Of a DNA stretch of 60,492 bases, positions 52,801 to 60,492 are shown piece by piece. Origin of the DNA: Flavobacteriales bacterium UBA958 (GTDB taxonomy: Bacteria > Bacteroidota > Bacteroidia > Flavobacteriales_D > Crocinitomicaceae); NCBI GenBank assembly GCA_002293045.1, contig DBCM01000103.1, forward strand, positions 1-60,492, in the 5' to 3' direction. Made by a program: the position numbers and the translations under genes. Position 1 is the stretch's first letter. Each line of letters begins with the position of its first letter. The notes under the pieces are model-generated. The model saw nothing but the letters and a program-made list of their open reading frames with translations, ran no database searches and was not told the DNA's origin.

Positions 52801-53835
52801 TTATTTAACCCTCAAATTTTTACCAATAGTTAAGGTGCTACTGGGACTTAACCCGTTTAATTTGCACAATGCAGAAACTGTTGTACCGTATTTTGCTGCA
52901 ATTCGAGTTAGGGTATCCCCAGATTTTATTTGGTAGTATTTTTTTTGACTTGCTTTAATTACGGGTTTGACCACAGGCGCAGAAACGATGGCCACTTGAT
53001 CGATGGCTGTAGTACTGGTACCCGTGTTTTGCAGGGCATATTGATCTGCGGAAAGCACTTCGAATTCACCCGAAGGTTTCGCACCCGGACGAAACAATGC
53101 GCGATGTAGAAAAAGATTCTCTTTCCGTAAAAGCTGATGATCAAAATCTATAATTTCTTCTGGGTTAATTGCGGCATCATAAAAACGAACCTCCATGTGT
53201 AAATGTGGGCCGGTAGATCTTCCCGTATTTCCACCCAACGCGATAGGGTCTCCTACCTTTACCTCCTGATTTGGCGCGACCAAAAACTTACTTAAATGGG
53301 CATAGAACGTTTCAAGTCCATTATAATGCCTTAGAATTACTAAATTTCCAAACCCTCCATCGTTGTATTTTGCATAGCGCACTTTTCCTGAAAACATTGC
53401 GAAAATCGTATCCCCTACCGCCAAGGCCAAATCGATACCATTGTGATAGCGTCCACTTCGTGGTCCATACCTAGAATTCACTTTGATTTTTCGCATGGGA
53501 AAACAAAAATCCATCGCCCCATCAATCGCTGCCTCATTTAAACATAACCAAATTGTATCGGTCATGCCCGTTAAATCATTTCCCTTTCCCGTGTAAACCA
53601 CATCGTTTCTCCACGCTTGTTTAAAGGGGACAGTATACGAATTTACAATGCCATCTATGCGTGGATTGAGTATGCCATTGAAACTTGGATCTGTCGCTAT
53701 GCTCCATGTTTGATCTTCGTGAAGTATCAATTTACCTTTGGGGGTATCCAACGTATCAACCGAGGGTTGTGCGAGCGTCACTGCAGAAATTAGCAATGAA
53801 AAGAATAGAAATATGCGATTAATGAAATGCTGCAT
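52801..53835 (-). CDS. M23 family peptidoglycan endopeptidase with C-terminal LysM
   Basis: 344 residues. Signal peptide (cleavage near TLAQ), an N-terminal region, then the M23/LytM domain with the zinc motif HNGIDLALAVGD near 133 and the second motif GPHLHMEVRF near 210. A linker leads to one LysM at about 299-343 (YQIKSGDTLTRIAAKYGTT). It cleaves or scaffolds peptidoglycan cross-links in the periplasm, and both zinc motifs look intact. A -7 box lies six bases before the ATG, so it may start its own transcript within the run. Confidence 0.92.
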   Translation of the reverse strand: MQHFINRIFLFFSLLISAVTLAQPSVDTLDTPKGKLILHEDQTWSIATDPSFNGILNPRIDGIVNSYTVPFKQAWRNDVVYTGKGNDLTGMTDTIWLCLNEAAIDGAMDFCFPMRKIKVNSRYGPRSGRYHNGIDLALAVGDTIFAMFSGKVRYAKYNDGGFGNLVILRHYNGLETFYAHLSKFLVAPNQEVKVGDPIALGGNTGRSTGPHLHMEVRFYDAAINPEEIIDFDHQLLRKENLFLHRALFRPGAKPSGEFEVLSADQYALQNTGTSTTAIDQVAIVSAPVVKPVIKASQKKYYQIKSGDTLTRIAAKYGTTVSALCKLNGLSPSSTLTIGKNLRVK

Positions 53836-53841
53836 TCCTTA

Positions 53842-53849
53842 CAAATATA
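53842..53849 (-). promoter_or_regulatory. -7 promoter box close to the M23 peptidase start
   Basis: Minus-strand TATATTTG, six bases before the ATG at 53835; predicted leader of only a few bases. Confidence 0.4.
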
Positions 53850-53860
53850 AGGAAAATTGA

Positions 53861-54739
53861 CTAGTTCTCCTTAATATCGGTAATGTTAAGGTTATAAAAC
53901 AGCGATTCGTTCGGTCCCACTAACTTCCCGTATCCCCTTGCCCCGTAGGCTTGCCTTGCATCCAGCAACACAAAAACTTTTTGTCCTTTTTTAGCATTTT
54001 TTAAGACCTTTCTTAAGCCTGGAACCACATTTTTTTGACCCAAGGCATAACGGAGGGGAAGATTTCGTTTATAGGAATTTTGTACTTCCGCTTGATTTTT
54101 AGAGCTCACAATCGCATGGTAGTAAATTTCTTTCGATTCAGAGGCGTCAAATGAGGTCGCAACGCCTTTATCAAAGGTCCACGTTTTAATCCCATCCTGA
54201 TTAAATTCAGGAGAAACCTTAGCAACCACCTTCACATAAATCCAAACCGGACTGTTACTGGGGACAATGGAGTTAAACCCTTTGGCGCCGTAGGCAAGTT
54301 CCGCTGGAACCTCTATTTTTGCAAAATCGCCTACTTTTAAATGCTTTAATGCGAGATCCCAACCTTCAAATTGCATGTTGTAACCCACCATATACGGAAT
54401 AAATGGAAGCTCCAAGCGATTGTTGCCGTCAAATATTTTTCCATCAGGCAACGAAACCCTATAATTTATCAAACAGACATCTCCGTCTTTTAAGGTTGGG
54501 TTTTTCTTAAATGATTCGAAAAACCATTTAATCGTAAGCCCATCATCAAAATGGCGCGTATTTTCAATGTTTTTTTTATCGAAATCTTTTAACGCATTAT
54601 CGGCTTTTGGATTTTCCTGGCGTTTCTTTACCTGTGAAACACTCTCTTTTTTAGCTTTCTTTGGCTTCAACGGCTTCTTTGTCTCCGAGCTACACGCCCC
54701 CAAAACTAAGGCTAACCCTATGATTATCAATTTATTCAT
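53861..54739 (-). CDS. Lipoprotein with two FKBP-type peptidyl-prolyl isomerase domains
   Basis: 292 residues. Lipoprotein signal (LALVLGACSS, Cys near 16), then a Lys-rich stretch. The first FKBP domain (about 75-172) shows VCLINYRVSLPDGKIFD, GWDLALKHLKVGDFAKIEVPAELAYG and VPSNSPVWIYVKV. A second, more diverged domain (about 195-290) has VVPGLRKVLKNAKKGQKVFVLLDARQAYGARG. Probably a periplasmic folding helper on the membrane. ATGA-type overlap with the upstream GldI-like gene. Confidence 0.88.
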   Translation of the reverse strand: MNKLIIIGLALVLGACSSETKKPLKPKKAKKESVSQVKKRQENPKADNALKDFDKKNIENTRHFDDGLTIKWFFESFKKNPTLKDGDVCLINYRVSLPDGKIFDGNNRLELPFIPYMVGYNMQFEGWDLALKHLKVGDFAKIEVPAELAYGAKGFNSIVPSNSPVWIYVKVVAKVSPEFNQDGIKTWTFDKGVATSFDASESKEIYYHAIVSSKNQAEVQNSYKRNLPLRYALGQKNVVPGLRKVLKNAKKGQKVFVLLDARQAYGARGYGKLVGPNESLFYNLNITDIKEN

Positions 54740-55269
54740 CGTACCTCAATTAATGTGACATCCAACACCAAAATAGCTAAAGGGGGGATATTTGCTAAGT
54801 CGCCAACTAAGCCATGTGCTAAATGATTAGGCAAGATTAACCTGGCCCGTTCACCGGTCCTCATTAGTTTTAACGCTTCATTCAACCCGGATTCTTTATC
54901 GTTTCGATCAATGGGGATTTCATCATACACATCGGATTCTGTTGCATAACATGATGTACCGTCCAATAGCCCCACGTTAAGAATTAATGACGCAGTTTGC
55001 CCCGCACGACCTAAGGCTCCTTTTGGGTTGGACTGAACGATGGCGTATCTCAATCCCGATTCCGTGGTTTGAATTGTTTTTTTTAGTGCAGGATGCTGTT
55101 CTAAATACAGAGAAATTGACAATTGCTCCCGTTCATTAACCTCTTTATGATACGAAACGGAATGGTCTTTCGACCAATCTTGGGTCTTTTCATCCTCCTT
55201 TTTTGCAGGTTGTGCGCATCCAACCAAAAACAGTATGGAGAAAATAAAGAAAAAACGAACTGAGCTCAT
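54736..55269 (-). CDS. GldI-like FKBP-type peptidyl-prolyl isomerase lipoprotein
   Basis: 177 residues with a lipoprotein signal (ILFLVGCAQP, Cys near 18). The FKBP core is short (ASLILNVGLLDGTSCY, ESGLNEALKLMRTGERARLILPNHLAHGLVGD, PPLAILVLDVTLIEV). In Flavobacterium the gliding protein GldI is a lipoprotein FKBP encoded next to a DHH phosphoesterase gene, as here, so the GldI assignment rests on both sequence and context. Overlaps its neighbours by 4 bases each. Confidence 0.8.
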   Translation of the reverse strand: MSSVRFFFIFSILFLVGCAQPAKKEDEKTQDWSKDHSVSYHKEVNEREQLSISLYLEQHPALKKTIQTTESGLRYAIVQSNPKGALGRAGQTASLILNVGLLDGTSCYATESDVYDEIPIDRNDKESGLNEALKLMRTGERARLILPNHLAHGLVGDLANIPPLAILVLDVTLIEVR

Positions 55270-56282
55270 TCTTGGTTAAATTGTGCTTGTATTAAACTAG
55301 TAAACTTAGAAATGGTTACTTCCATGGAATCAAAACTAATTCCACCGGCGGCATATTTGTGCCCGCCACCGTGAAAGTGTTGCTTAGCAAGTTCGTTGAT
55401 AAAAATCCCATCTTTTGAACGAAAAGACATTTTAATGCCGTCTGATTTTTCTTGAATTAATACCCCTACTTTGATGCCTTCCAGCGACAAAATCACGTTT
55501 ACCAAGCCTTCGGTATCACCGGCTTTATAATTAAATCGGTCAAGTTCGGCGCGCGTCAGTGCAATATATCCTGCGGGACATGGCTTGTCTTGGTTGTTTA
55601 GCAATACCAGTTTCTCGCTAATAGCAAAGCCCCGCAATTGCAATTGATCGATTCGATTGTTATCAAAAACATCCTGATGGATCTGCCAATGTGCAATTCC
55701 CGTTTGCATCAACTCAGACAGAATCTGGTGAGTTTTCGAATTCACCGAAGGAAATCTAAATGATCCTGTATCTGTCATAATGCCTAAATACAAGGCCCTA
55801 GCAACCTCTTGATTTACCGCATGGGTAAGGTGCATTTCCTGAATACATTCATAAATCAACTGACATGTTGAGGAATTGGTAACATCTGAAATCATGATGT
55901 CAGCAAAGGGTTCTGGTTCTGGGTGGTGATCTATCATCACCTTTATGCCTGAAAACTCTTCGATTAACGGATGCATTTCACCCACCCTACTCGGCGCATT
56001 AAAGTCCAAGCAAATCAAAACCGACGCTTCTTCAAAACGGGCCTTTACTGCTTCTGAATGCTCGCTGAAATACAGGCAATCTGTATGTGCCATAAATGGC
56101 AGAAGCGTATCCGAAGGAGGATCAGGCAGCACCACTTTTACGCTGCACGATAGGTTAGAAAGGAAATGAAAGAATGCAGCGGCGCTTCCTACGGCATCTC
56201 CGTCTGGAGACTTATGGGCAAGAACGATGAATCTATTCGAGGACTCTAAAAGGGATTTTAACTGAATCAGTTCATTTGTCAT
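55266..56282 (-). CDS. DHH/DHHA1 phosphoesterase, NrnA-like
   Basis: 338 residues. Metal-binding motifs: AHKSPDGDAVGSA near 22, LICLDFN, the DHH signature IDHHPEPEPF near 115, and the DHHA1 GGGHKYAAGG near 309. NrnA-type enzymes degrade very short RNAs (nanoRNA) and convert pAp to AMP. Followed by the GldI-like gene with a 4-base overlap. Confidence 0.92.
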   Translation of the reverse strand: MTNELIQLKSLLESSNRFIVLAHKSPDGDAVGSAAAFFHFLSNLSCSVKVVLPDPPSDTLLPFMAHTDCLYFSEHSEAVKARFEEASVLICLDFNAPSRVGEMHPLIEEFSGIKVMIDHHPEPEPFADIMISDVTNSSTCQLIYECIQEMHLTHAVNQEVARALYLGIMTDTGSFRFPSVNSKTHQILSELMQTGIAHWQIHQDVFDNNRIDQLQLRGFAISEKLVLLNNQDKPCPAGYIALTRAELDRFNYKAGDTEGLVNVILSLEGIKVGVLIQEKSDGIKMSFRSKDGIFINELAKQHFHGGGHKYAAGGISFDSMEVTISKFTSLIQAQFNQE

Positions 56283-56291
56283 GCGTTAAAA

Positions 56292-57866
56292 TTACTCCTT
56301 TTTCTGCATTTGAGCGTCCTCTTTTGCATCTTGCTCCATGATCTTCGGAGCGTCTTTCTTGTTTTGAAGATTATCCAACAGGTTTTCAATTTGAGACATA
56401 GAAAGTGACTTGGCAATGATCTTTTTATCCTTGTCTAGAATAAATACTTTCGGTGTGGAATAAATATCATAGGTAGCCTGATAATTAAGTGACTCGAGGG
56501 TAGTTGGCTTTCCTTGTTCCCCAGGATAAACCGGGACTAACGATTCTGGTTTCTCTTTGGCAATCTGGTATAACTTATCGGTAACTGCAACATTCAGAAA
56601 GTCCAATTTATTTTCGCGAATAAATTTTTTCCATGCTTCAAAATCCTTCCCAATGGCCTTACCTACCGAATAAACTTCAACGTTTCGAGCTTTTAATTTT
56701 TCGGTGTACAGCTTCGCAAGTTTCGGCGTAATGGTCTTACAATGACCGCACTCAGGGTCCCAAAAGTAAAGAATGGTGTAATCGGCTTTTAATTCGTGTA
56801 GATTTACCCATTTTGTATCGGATGTATCTTTCAAAATTAATTTTGGAGCCACTTCTCCGATGCAAATTCCCATTTTAACATCCAAATCCTTGCACAATTC
56901 TTCGTATTTGGATTCATCCACCCAGAATGAAGGATGCTTGCCTTCTGCGTTTTTTGAGCAATAATAACGGTCAAGCATGTGGTAATATACCTTATCCATA
57001 CCCATTTGTTGACTCTTTCCAAAGGTTTGTGTAATCCACCCCACGCAGTATTCGAAAGTTCTTGATTTGGGATTTAAGCGATCACAAAATTTAAATGCGT
57101 GATAAATAACGGTATCCCAATGTTGAATCATCATGTTCTTACTGAAGAAATATTCCAGTTTGTTATGAAAAATTGGGTTATTTGCTAAGCGCTCGTCTAA
57201 CAAATCTACGTTGTCCCAGTAGTGCGCTCTAAAATAATTAAATTGGAAGTTTGAGTCCGTAATTCTACCCTTGTCATCTTTCGGGGCATCCGGAATCTCA
57301 ACATCAATAGACATTTTTACAATCTTAGAAACAAGTAAGTTTGGATTGGCAGACATTAAATTCCGCTGATAGGTTAAGACGTCTTTATTGATTAGATCAA
57401 TCTTCTCTCCGAGTTCTTTGATTTCTTTATCTCCAGATTTAAAGGCCGCTCGCTCCTCTCCCATTTTCCCTGCAGCCGTTTTCTTTTCCGTAATAAAATT
57501 TACATAAGGAATAAACACTTTGTTCTCTTCGGACTTTTTTACCACTAGATTTTTAGTGTATTCTGAACCATTTGAGCCCGTTGTCTCTAACCAAATTTCT
57601 TCGTTGTTGTAAATAAATTCAAAATACTGTTGGCCAGGTAAAAGCAATCCTAAAATACCAGGTTTTTGTTTGGCCCCATTAAAAACCACCTCGCCATTCT
57701 TCATTTGAGCCGTATCAGCATAGTAGAGCCCTTTTCCGAAGTACTTAATAAGATGAACAGTTGTGTCTTTTTGGCCGGTTACTTTGATTCTAATCTTTTG
57801 TGAAAATGTTACTTGTGACGAAAGTACAAGTGCAATCGTTAAGGTTAAAAGTCGCGTAATATTCAT
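56292..57866 (-). CDS. Exported thioredoxin-fold protein (DUF5106/TlpA-like)
   Basis: 524 residues. Signal peptide (cleavage near VTFS), N-terminal DUF4369/DUF5106-type region with GQKDTTVHLIKYFGKGLYYAD, a long helical middle, and a C-terminal thioredoxin domain with the redox motif WDPECGHCKTITPKL near 371 and a cis-Pro region at STPKVFILD. It probably handles disulfides or acts in envelope redox maintenance. The C-terminus is Lys/Glu-rich. First gene of the run that continues to the DHH gene; the -7 box is 78 bases upstream. Confidence 0.88.
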   Translation of the reverse strand: MNITRLLTLTIALVLSSQVTFSQKIRIKVTGQKDTTVHLIKYFGKGLYYADTAQMKNGEVVFNGAKQKPGILGLLLPGQQYFEFIYNNEEIWLETTGSNGSEYTKNLVVKKSEENKVFIPYVNFITEKKTAAGKMGEERAAFKSGDKEIKELGEKIDLINKDVLTYQRNLMSANPNLLVSKIVKMSIDVEIPDAPKDDKGRITDSNFQFNYFRAHYWDNVDLLDERLANNPIFHNKLEYFFSKNMMIQHWDTVIYHAFKFCDRLNPKSRTFEYCVGWITQTFGKSQQMGMDKVYYHMLDRYYCSKNAEGKHPSFWVDESKYEELCKDLDVKMGICIGEVAPKLILKDTSDTKWVNLHELKADYTILYFWDPECGHCKTITPKLAKLYTEKLKARNVEVYSVGKAIGKDFEAWKKFIRENKLDFLNVAVTDKLYQIAKEKPESLVPVYPGEQGKPTTLESLNYQATYDIYSTPKVFILDKDKKIIAKSLSMSQIENLLDNLQNKKDAPKIMEQDAKEDAQMQKKE

Positions 57867-57943
57867 GGGTCTATAGTTTTATATCCGTAAAAGTCGATTA
57901 AAAATGTAAAAGTCCGCAGTTCATTAACATTTTTTTAACCAAG

Positions 57944-57951
57944 CAAAGATA
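57944..57951 (-). promoter_or_regulatory. -7 promoter box for the thioredoxin-fold gene
   Basis: Minus-strand TATCTTTG, predicting a leader of about 70 bases before the ATG at 57866. Confidence 0.4.
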
Positions 57952-57963
57952 AGCAGTTCCCGC

Positions 57964-58866
57964 TTATTCTGAGATTTCTTGTTTAGATATGAATGCGAGG
58001 GCTTGGTTGAACACAGGAATATTCGAGTATGGATTTAAGGCATGAATGTGTTCATACTGGTTTAACCAAGTAATTTGACGTTTCGCGTAATTCCTTGTGT
58101 TTTGCTTAATTTTTTCGACAATAGGTGAGGCACTTACCCCTTGATTTCTTAAATCCCACTCCTTGTAGCCAACCGTATTCAACATCGAAGTTGCGCATGT
58201 CTTAGACAATGAATCTACTTCAAGTTCTAGGCCCATTTCAATCATTTGGTCTACCCGTTCATTGATTCGTAGATAGAGGTCATTCCTGTTCCATTGGACG
58301 TAGAACCTACATATTGGAAACAAAGCCGATTTATTTTTTTGTTGAAAATCAAGGATCGATTTCCCGGAACCTGACATCACTTCAATGGCTCGAATAACTC
58401 TACGGGGATTATGAATATCAAGCTGCTCGAAGGCTCGTTGATCGATCATCTTCAGTTCTTTCTGAAGATCATCAATTCCGTTTAACGTATAAATTCGGGA
58501 CCAATAATCTTGAATTTCAGGATAAATAGGCACCTCGTCGATACCATATATAAGGGCATCTGTAAATTGGGATGATCCTCCTGTAACAACTACGGAACCT
58601 TTTGACTGATAAAGATGCGTTAGCACTGGTTTGGCTTCATTCACAAAATCCGACACATTCATGGGCTCTTTTACCGATCTATTATTGATAAAATGATGCG
58701 CTACCAGGGAAAGTTCTTCTGCACTCGGTTTGGCAGTCCCAATGTTCATCTCTTTATAGAACTGACGTGAATCTGTGGAGATAATCTCAGTATTAAAGAA
58801 TTGCGCCAACTGAATGGCCAGCGTTGTTTTTCCTGATGCGGTAGGACCTTGTATGAGATAGATCAT
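57964..58866 (-). CDS. miaA: tRNA dimethylallyltransferase
   Basis: 300 residues from ATG 58866 (MIYLIQGPTASGKTTLA); an in-frame TTG at 58887 overlaps the previous gene and adds residues before the P-loop strand. Adds an isopentenyl group to A37 of tRNAs reading codons that start with U. P-loop GPTASGKTT, the STDSRQFYKEMNIGTAKP region, RVIRAIEVMSGSGKSI and the closing NTRNYAKRQITWL are present. Lies 5 bases downstream of the transglycosylase gene. Confidence 0.95.
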   Translation of the reverse strand: MIYLIQGPTASGKTTLAIQLAQFFNTEIISTDSRQFYKEMNIGTAKPSAEELSLVAHHFINNRSVKEPMNVSDFVNEAKPVLTHLYQSKGSVVVTGGSSQFTDALIYGIDEVPIYPEIQDYWSRIYTLNGIDDLQKELKMIDQRAFEQLDIHNPRRVIRAIEVMSGSGKSILDFQQKNKSALFPICRFYVQWNRNDLYLRINERVDQMIEMGLELEVDSLSKTCATSMLNTVGYKEWDLRNQGVSASPIVEKIKQNTRNYAKRQITWLNQYEHIHALNPYSNIPVFNQALAFISKQEISE

Positions 58867-58871
58867 AGGAA

Positions 58872-60065
58872 TTATCGAACGCTCCAACTGAGGTAAATCT
58901 GATACACTAAATTGGCATATCGATGCGCATGTCCATGATAGGCACCAAATCGGACCACTTCATCGGTATGGTATTTTGCCATCGAAAGGTTGTTCACCAT
59001 GAGCTGAACGTTGCCATCCCATACTAAGGGATTGAGTCCATATTTCTCAGCGAGACGTTGAGCATCGTCGATATGCGCTTTCCCTGCGTTGTATGAGGCC
59101 AAGGTAAATTTGATACGTTGCTCCTTGCTTGGAATTTGGCTCCAAGATGCATACGCGTTGTAAAGTAATTTCATTCCAGCATTGATTTGTTGCTGAGGTG
59201 TTGAATGAATGGTTACGCCATATTTACGACCAATGGAAGGCATAAATTGCATCATACCAAAAGCTCCGCCCCCTCCTACCGCAGTAGGATTAAATCTAGA
59301 CTCTTTAAACGATACAGCCGCCAATAATTTCCAATCCCAATTGTATTTTTCTGCGGCGGCCTTAAACAAATTATCGTAAGGGGACAGGGCACCGTTTCGA
59401 AATCTTAGAATTAAGTACCTTTTCATATTAATCGGCAAACTCACTCCGAAGTAATAATTTTTTAGAAATGCAATGTCAGCGCGAAATTCTACATTCCTGA
59501 TGTATGCATTTAACTGATTTAAAAATAAACTATCCGAGGCTAACATTCGAAACTTAGATTGAACCAAAAGGTGAGTTTCTTTAATCCCAGACAAGGAGGA
59601 TTCCATGCGCTTCCATGGTGTTCTTGGCATGGTTTGCAATTCCGGATAGCTGCCAAACATGACATCGGCCAATGCCTTTGAGTTCGCTTTAAGCGTTCTA
59701 GAAACAATGGGATATGAGGTGAGTCGATTATCAACAATAACTAAGGAATCATGCATGGATGGGTCTAGGAACAAATTCCCTTCCCCGGCTAAAAATTTTT
59801 GATAGACCGCTGATTGATTCTCACAAATAACTAATCGATATGGAACTCCCGACTCCTCTGAAAACCTATTCAAAAAGTCAATGGCGAATCCGGTGGTATC
59901 TTTGTTTGTAATGCGAAGAAAACATGAATCCTCTGAGGCCAAAAACAACACGGTGTCTATTTTAGCAATCGACCGGTCTTGTTTTTGAACCGCTGATTTA
60001 GATGCTTGCTGGCAACTTAGGGTGGAAGCTAACAGCAAAATGAACGAATATAAAATGTTGTTCAT
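58872..60065 (-). CDS. MltF-like membrane-bound lytic transglycosylase
   Basis: 397 residues from ATG 60065; lipoprotein signal LLLASTLSCQQ (Cys near 18). The N-terminal half resembles a solute-binding domain (about 40-230). The SLT domain shows the catalytic Glu in AAVSFKESRFNPTAVGGGGAFGMMQFMPS near 255 and the ASYNAGKAHIDDA motif. It cleaves peptidoglycan with 1,6-anhydro ring formation. A TTG or ATG further upstream (60074) is possible but weaker. Confidence 0.9.
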   Translation of the reverse strand: MNNILYSFILLLASTLSCQQASKSAVQKQDRSIAKIDTVLFLASEDSCFLRITNKDTTGFAIDFLNRFSEESGVPYRLVICENQSAVYQKFLAGEGNLFLDPSMHDSLVIVDNRLTSYPIVSRTLKANSKALADVMFGSYPELQTMPRTPWKRMESSLSGIKETHLLVQSKFRMLASDSLFLNQLNAYIRNVEFRADIAFLKNYYFGVSLPINMKRYLILRFRNGALSPYDNLFKAAAEKYNWDWKLLAAVSFKESRFNPTAVGGGGAFGMMQFMPSIGRKYGVTIHSTPQQQINAGMKLLYNAYASWSQIPSKEQRIKFTLASYNAGKAHIDDAQRLAEKYGLNPLVWDGNVQLMVNNLSMAKYHTDEVVRFGAYHGHAHRYANLVYQIYLSWSVR

Positions 60066-60169
60066 GGCTAACAAATATCGAATAATCCCTTGATTTAAAA
60101 AAATTTAGTCGGTTAATCTTTGAGATTCAAAAAAAATATGTAAAATTTAACCCATACAATTTTATACAG

Positions 60170-60415
60170 ATGAGTGATCAAAATGAAATTTATTCGAAAG
60201 TGGTTAGAGCAGGAAAACGCACCTACTTTTTTGACATCAAGGCCACCAAGGGAAATGATTTGTACATTACGCTAACGGAAAGTAAAAAATCATTTGGTGA
60301 AGACGGATCCGACAATTATCAGAAACATAAAATCTTTTTATATAAAGAGGATTTTGAAAAATTCAAGGAAGGGCTGGATGATGTTTTAGCAAAAATTGAA
60401 GAGTTAAAAAATTAA
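60170..60415 (+). CDS. PUR-alpha-like nucleic-acid-binding protein (DUF3276)
   Basis: 81 residues. The sequence IYSKVVRAGKRTYFFDIKAT, then DLYITLTESKK and HKIFLYKEDFEKFKEGLDDV, matches the bacterial PUR fold (DUF3276), a beta-beta-beta-beta-alpha module that binds single-stranded or structured nucleic acid. Short relative to many members, which run to 100 or more residues, but the fold looks complete. Monocistronic, just upstream of a tRNA gene. The regulated target is not known. Confidence 0.9.
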   Translation: MSDQNEIYSKVVRAGKRTYFFDIKATKGNDLYITLTESKKSFGEDGSDNYQKHKIFLYKEDFEKFKEGLDDVLAKIEELKN

Positions 60416-60421
60416 TTTAAC

Positions 60422-60451
60422 TTGTCAAATTAAATATTATTTCTATCTTTG
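60422..60451 (+). promoter_or_regulatory. Consensus Bacteroidota promoter for a tRNA gene
   Basis: TTG at 60422-60424, a 19-base spacer and TATCTTTG at 60444-60451; the cleanest TTG-N19-21-TAnnTTTG match in the window. The tRNA begins 12 bases later. Confidence 0.75.
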
Positions 60452-60463
60452 CACTCCAATTAT

Positions 60464-60492
60464 GGGAGTTTAGCTCAGTTGGTTTAGAGCAT
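60464..60492 (+). tRNA. tRNA gene, 5' part only (cut by window edge)
   Basis: The first 29 bases show a 7-base acceptor strand (GGGAGTT), T-A, and the D-arm GCTC...GAGC with AGTTGGTTTA as the loop, all typical of tRNA. The anticodon lies beyond the edge. It resembles Bacteroidota valine tRNAs, but the identity cannot be decided. Confidence 0.85.

Overview
The window looks like a chromosomal segment of a Bacteroidota bacterium, most likely Flavobacteriales and perhaps close to Crocinitomicaceae/Fluviicola. The signs are several type IX secretion (T9SS) cargo proteins with type A or type B C-terminal sorting domains, a PorP/SprF plus OmpA/PorE-like module, the bamD-rpoZ-coaBC-DUF4835-recN block, GldI-like FKBP lipoproteins, an S46 peptidase, a PUR-alpha-like DUF3276 protein, and repeated TAnnTTTG -7 promoter boxes in place of E. 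coli-type promoters. The species assignment is inference.

Layout. 1-500 is the N-terminal part of secA (minus). 632-4798 is guaA, a LysM/periplasmic-binding-fold protein and hemF, with overlapping ends. 4841-11655 is a surface module: giant PKD-like adhesin with type B sorting domain, PorP/SprF, PorE-like OmpA protein and a four-helix membrane protein. 11658-14402 holds a GlcD-like FAD oxidase and, divergently, a thiolase that leads a run of envelope genes (lipoprotein, probable outer membrane protein, T9SS beta-propeller, T9SS beta-helix) to 25066. That run is interrupted at about 18.64-23.12 kb by a strikingly AT-rich island on the opposite strand (FkbM methyltransferase and a large glycoside-hydrolase/propeller protein). 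25240-27789 is an epimerase-CPBP-SDR operon. PRODH and aroB are divergent at 29 kb, followed by an S46 dipeptidyl-peptidase. A minus-strand operon follows (mutS2-like, pabB, tilS, RsmF-like methyltransferase, Crp-family regulator), then a T9SS esterase. A second small insertion at 40.3-41.0 kb carries a truncated DUF4160 gene and a DUF2442 gene. 40969-46999 contains a PaaY-like gamma carbonic anhydrase, pyrG, yidC, a transaldolase-like aldolase, a DUF4268 protein and a small T9SS protein. 47000-60065 is a long minus-strand run of housekeeping and envelope genes (GSCFA, recN, DUF4835, coaBC, rpoZ, bamD, M23 peptidase, two FKBP lipoproteins, DHH phosphoesterase, thioredoxin-like protein, miaA, MltF-like transglycosylase). 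The window closes with DUF3276 and the first bases of a tRNA gene.

Most notable signal. Two cargo insertions share the same unusual geometry. At 18.4-23.3 kb the last ~205 bp of a T9SS gene occur again beyond the island, where the second copy is broken by a stop codon but still overlaps the start of the next gene of the old operon. At 40.3-41.0 kb the first 74 bp of the carbonic-anhydrase gene occur twice, on either side of the DUF4160/DUF2442 cargo. In both cases the host gene stays whole and a relic of its edge remains on the far side. A second theme is that five genes have the -7 box ending only 3-4 bases before ATG, which predicts leaderless mRNAs.
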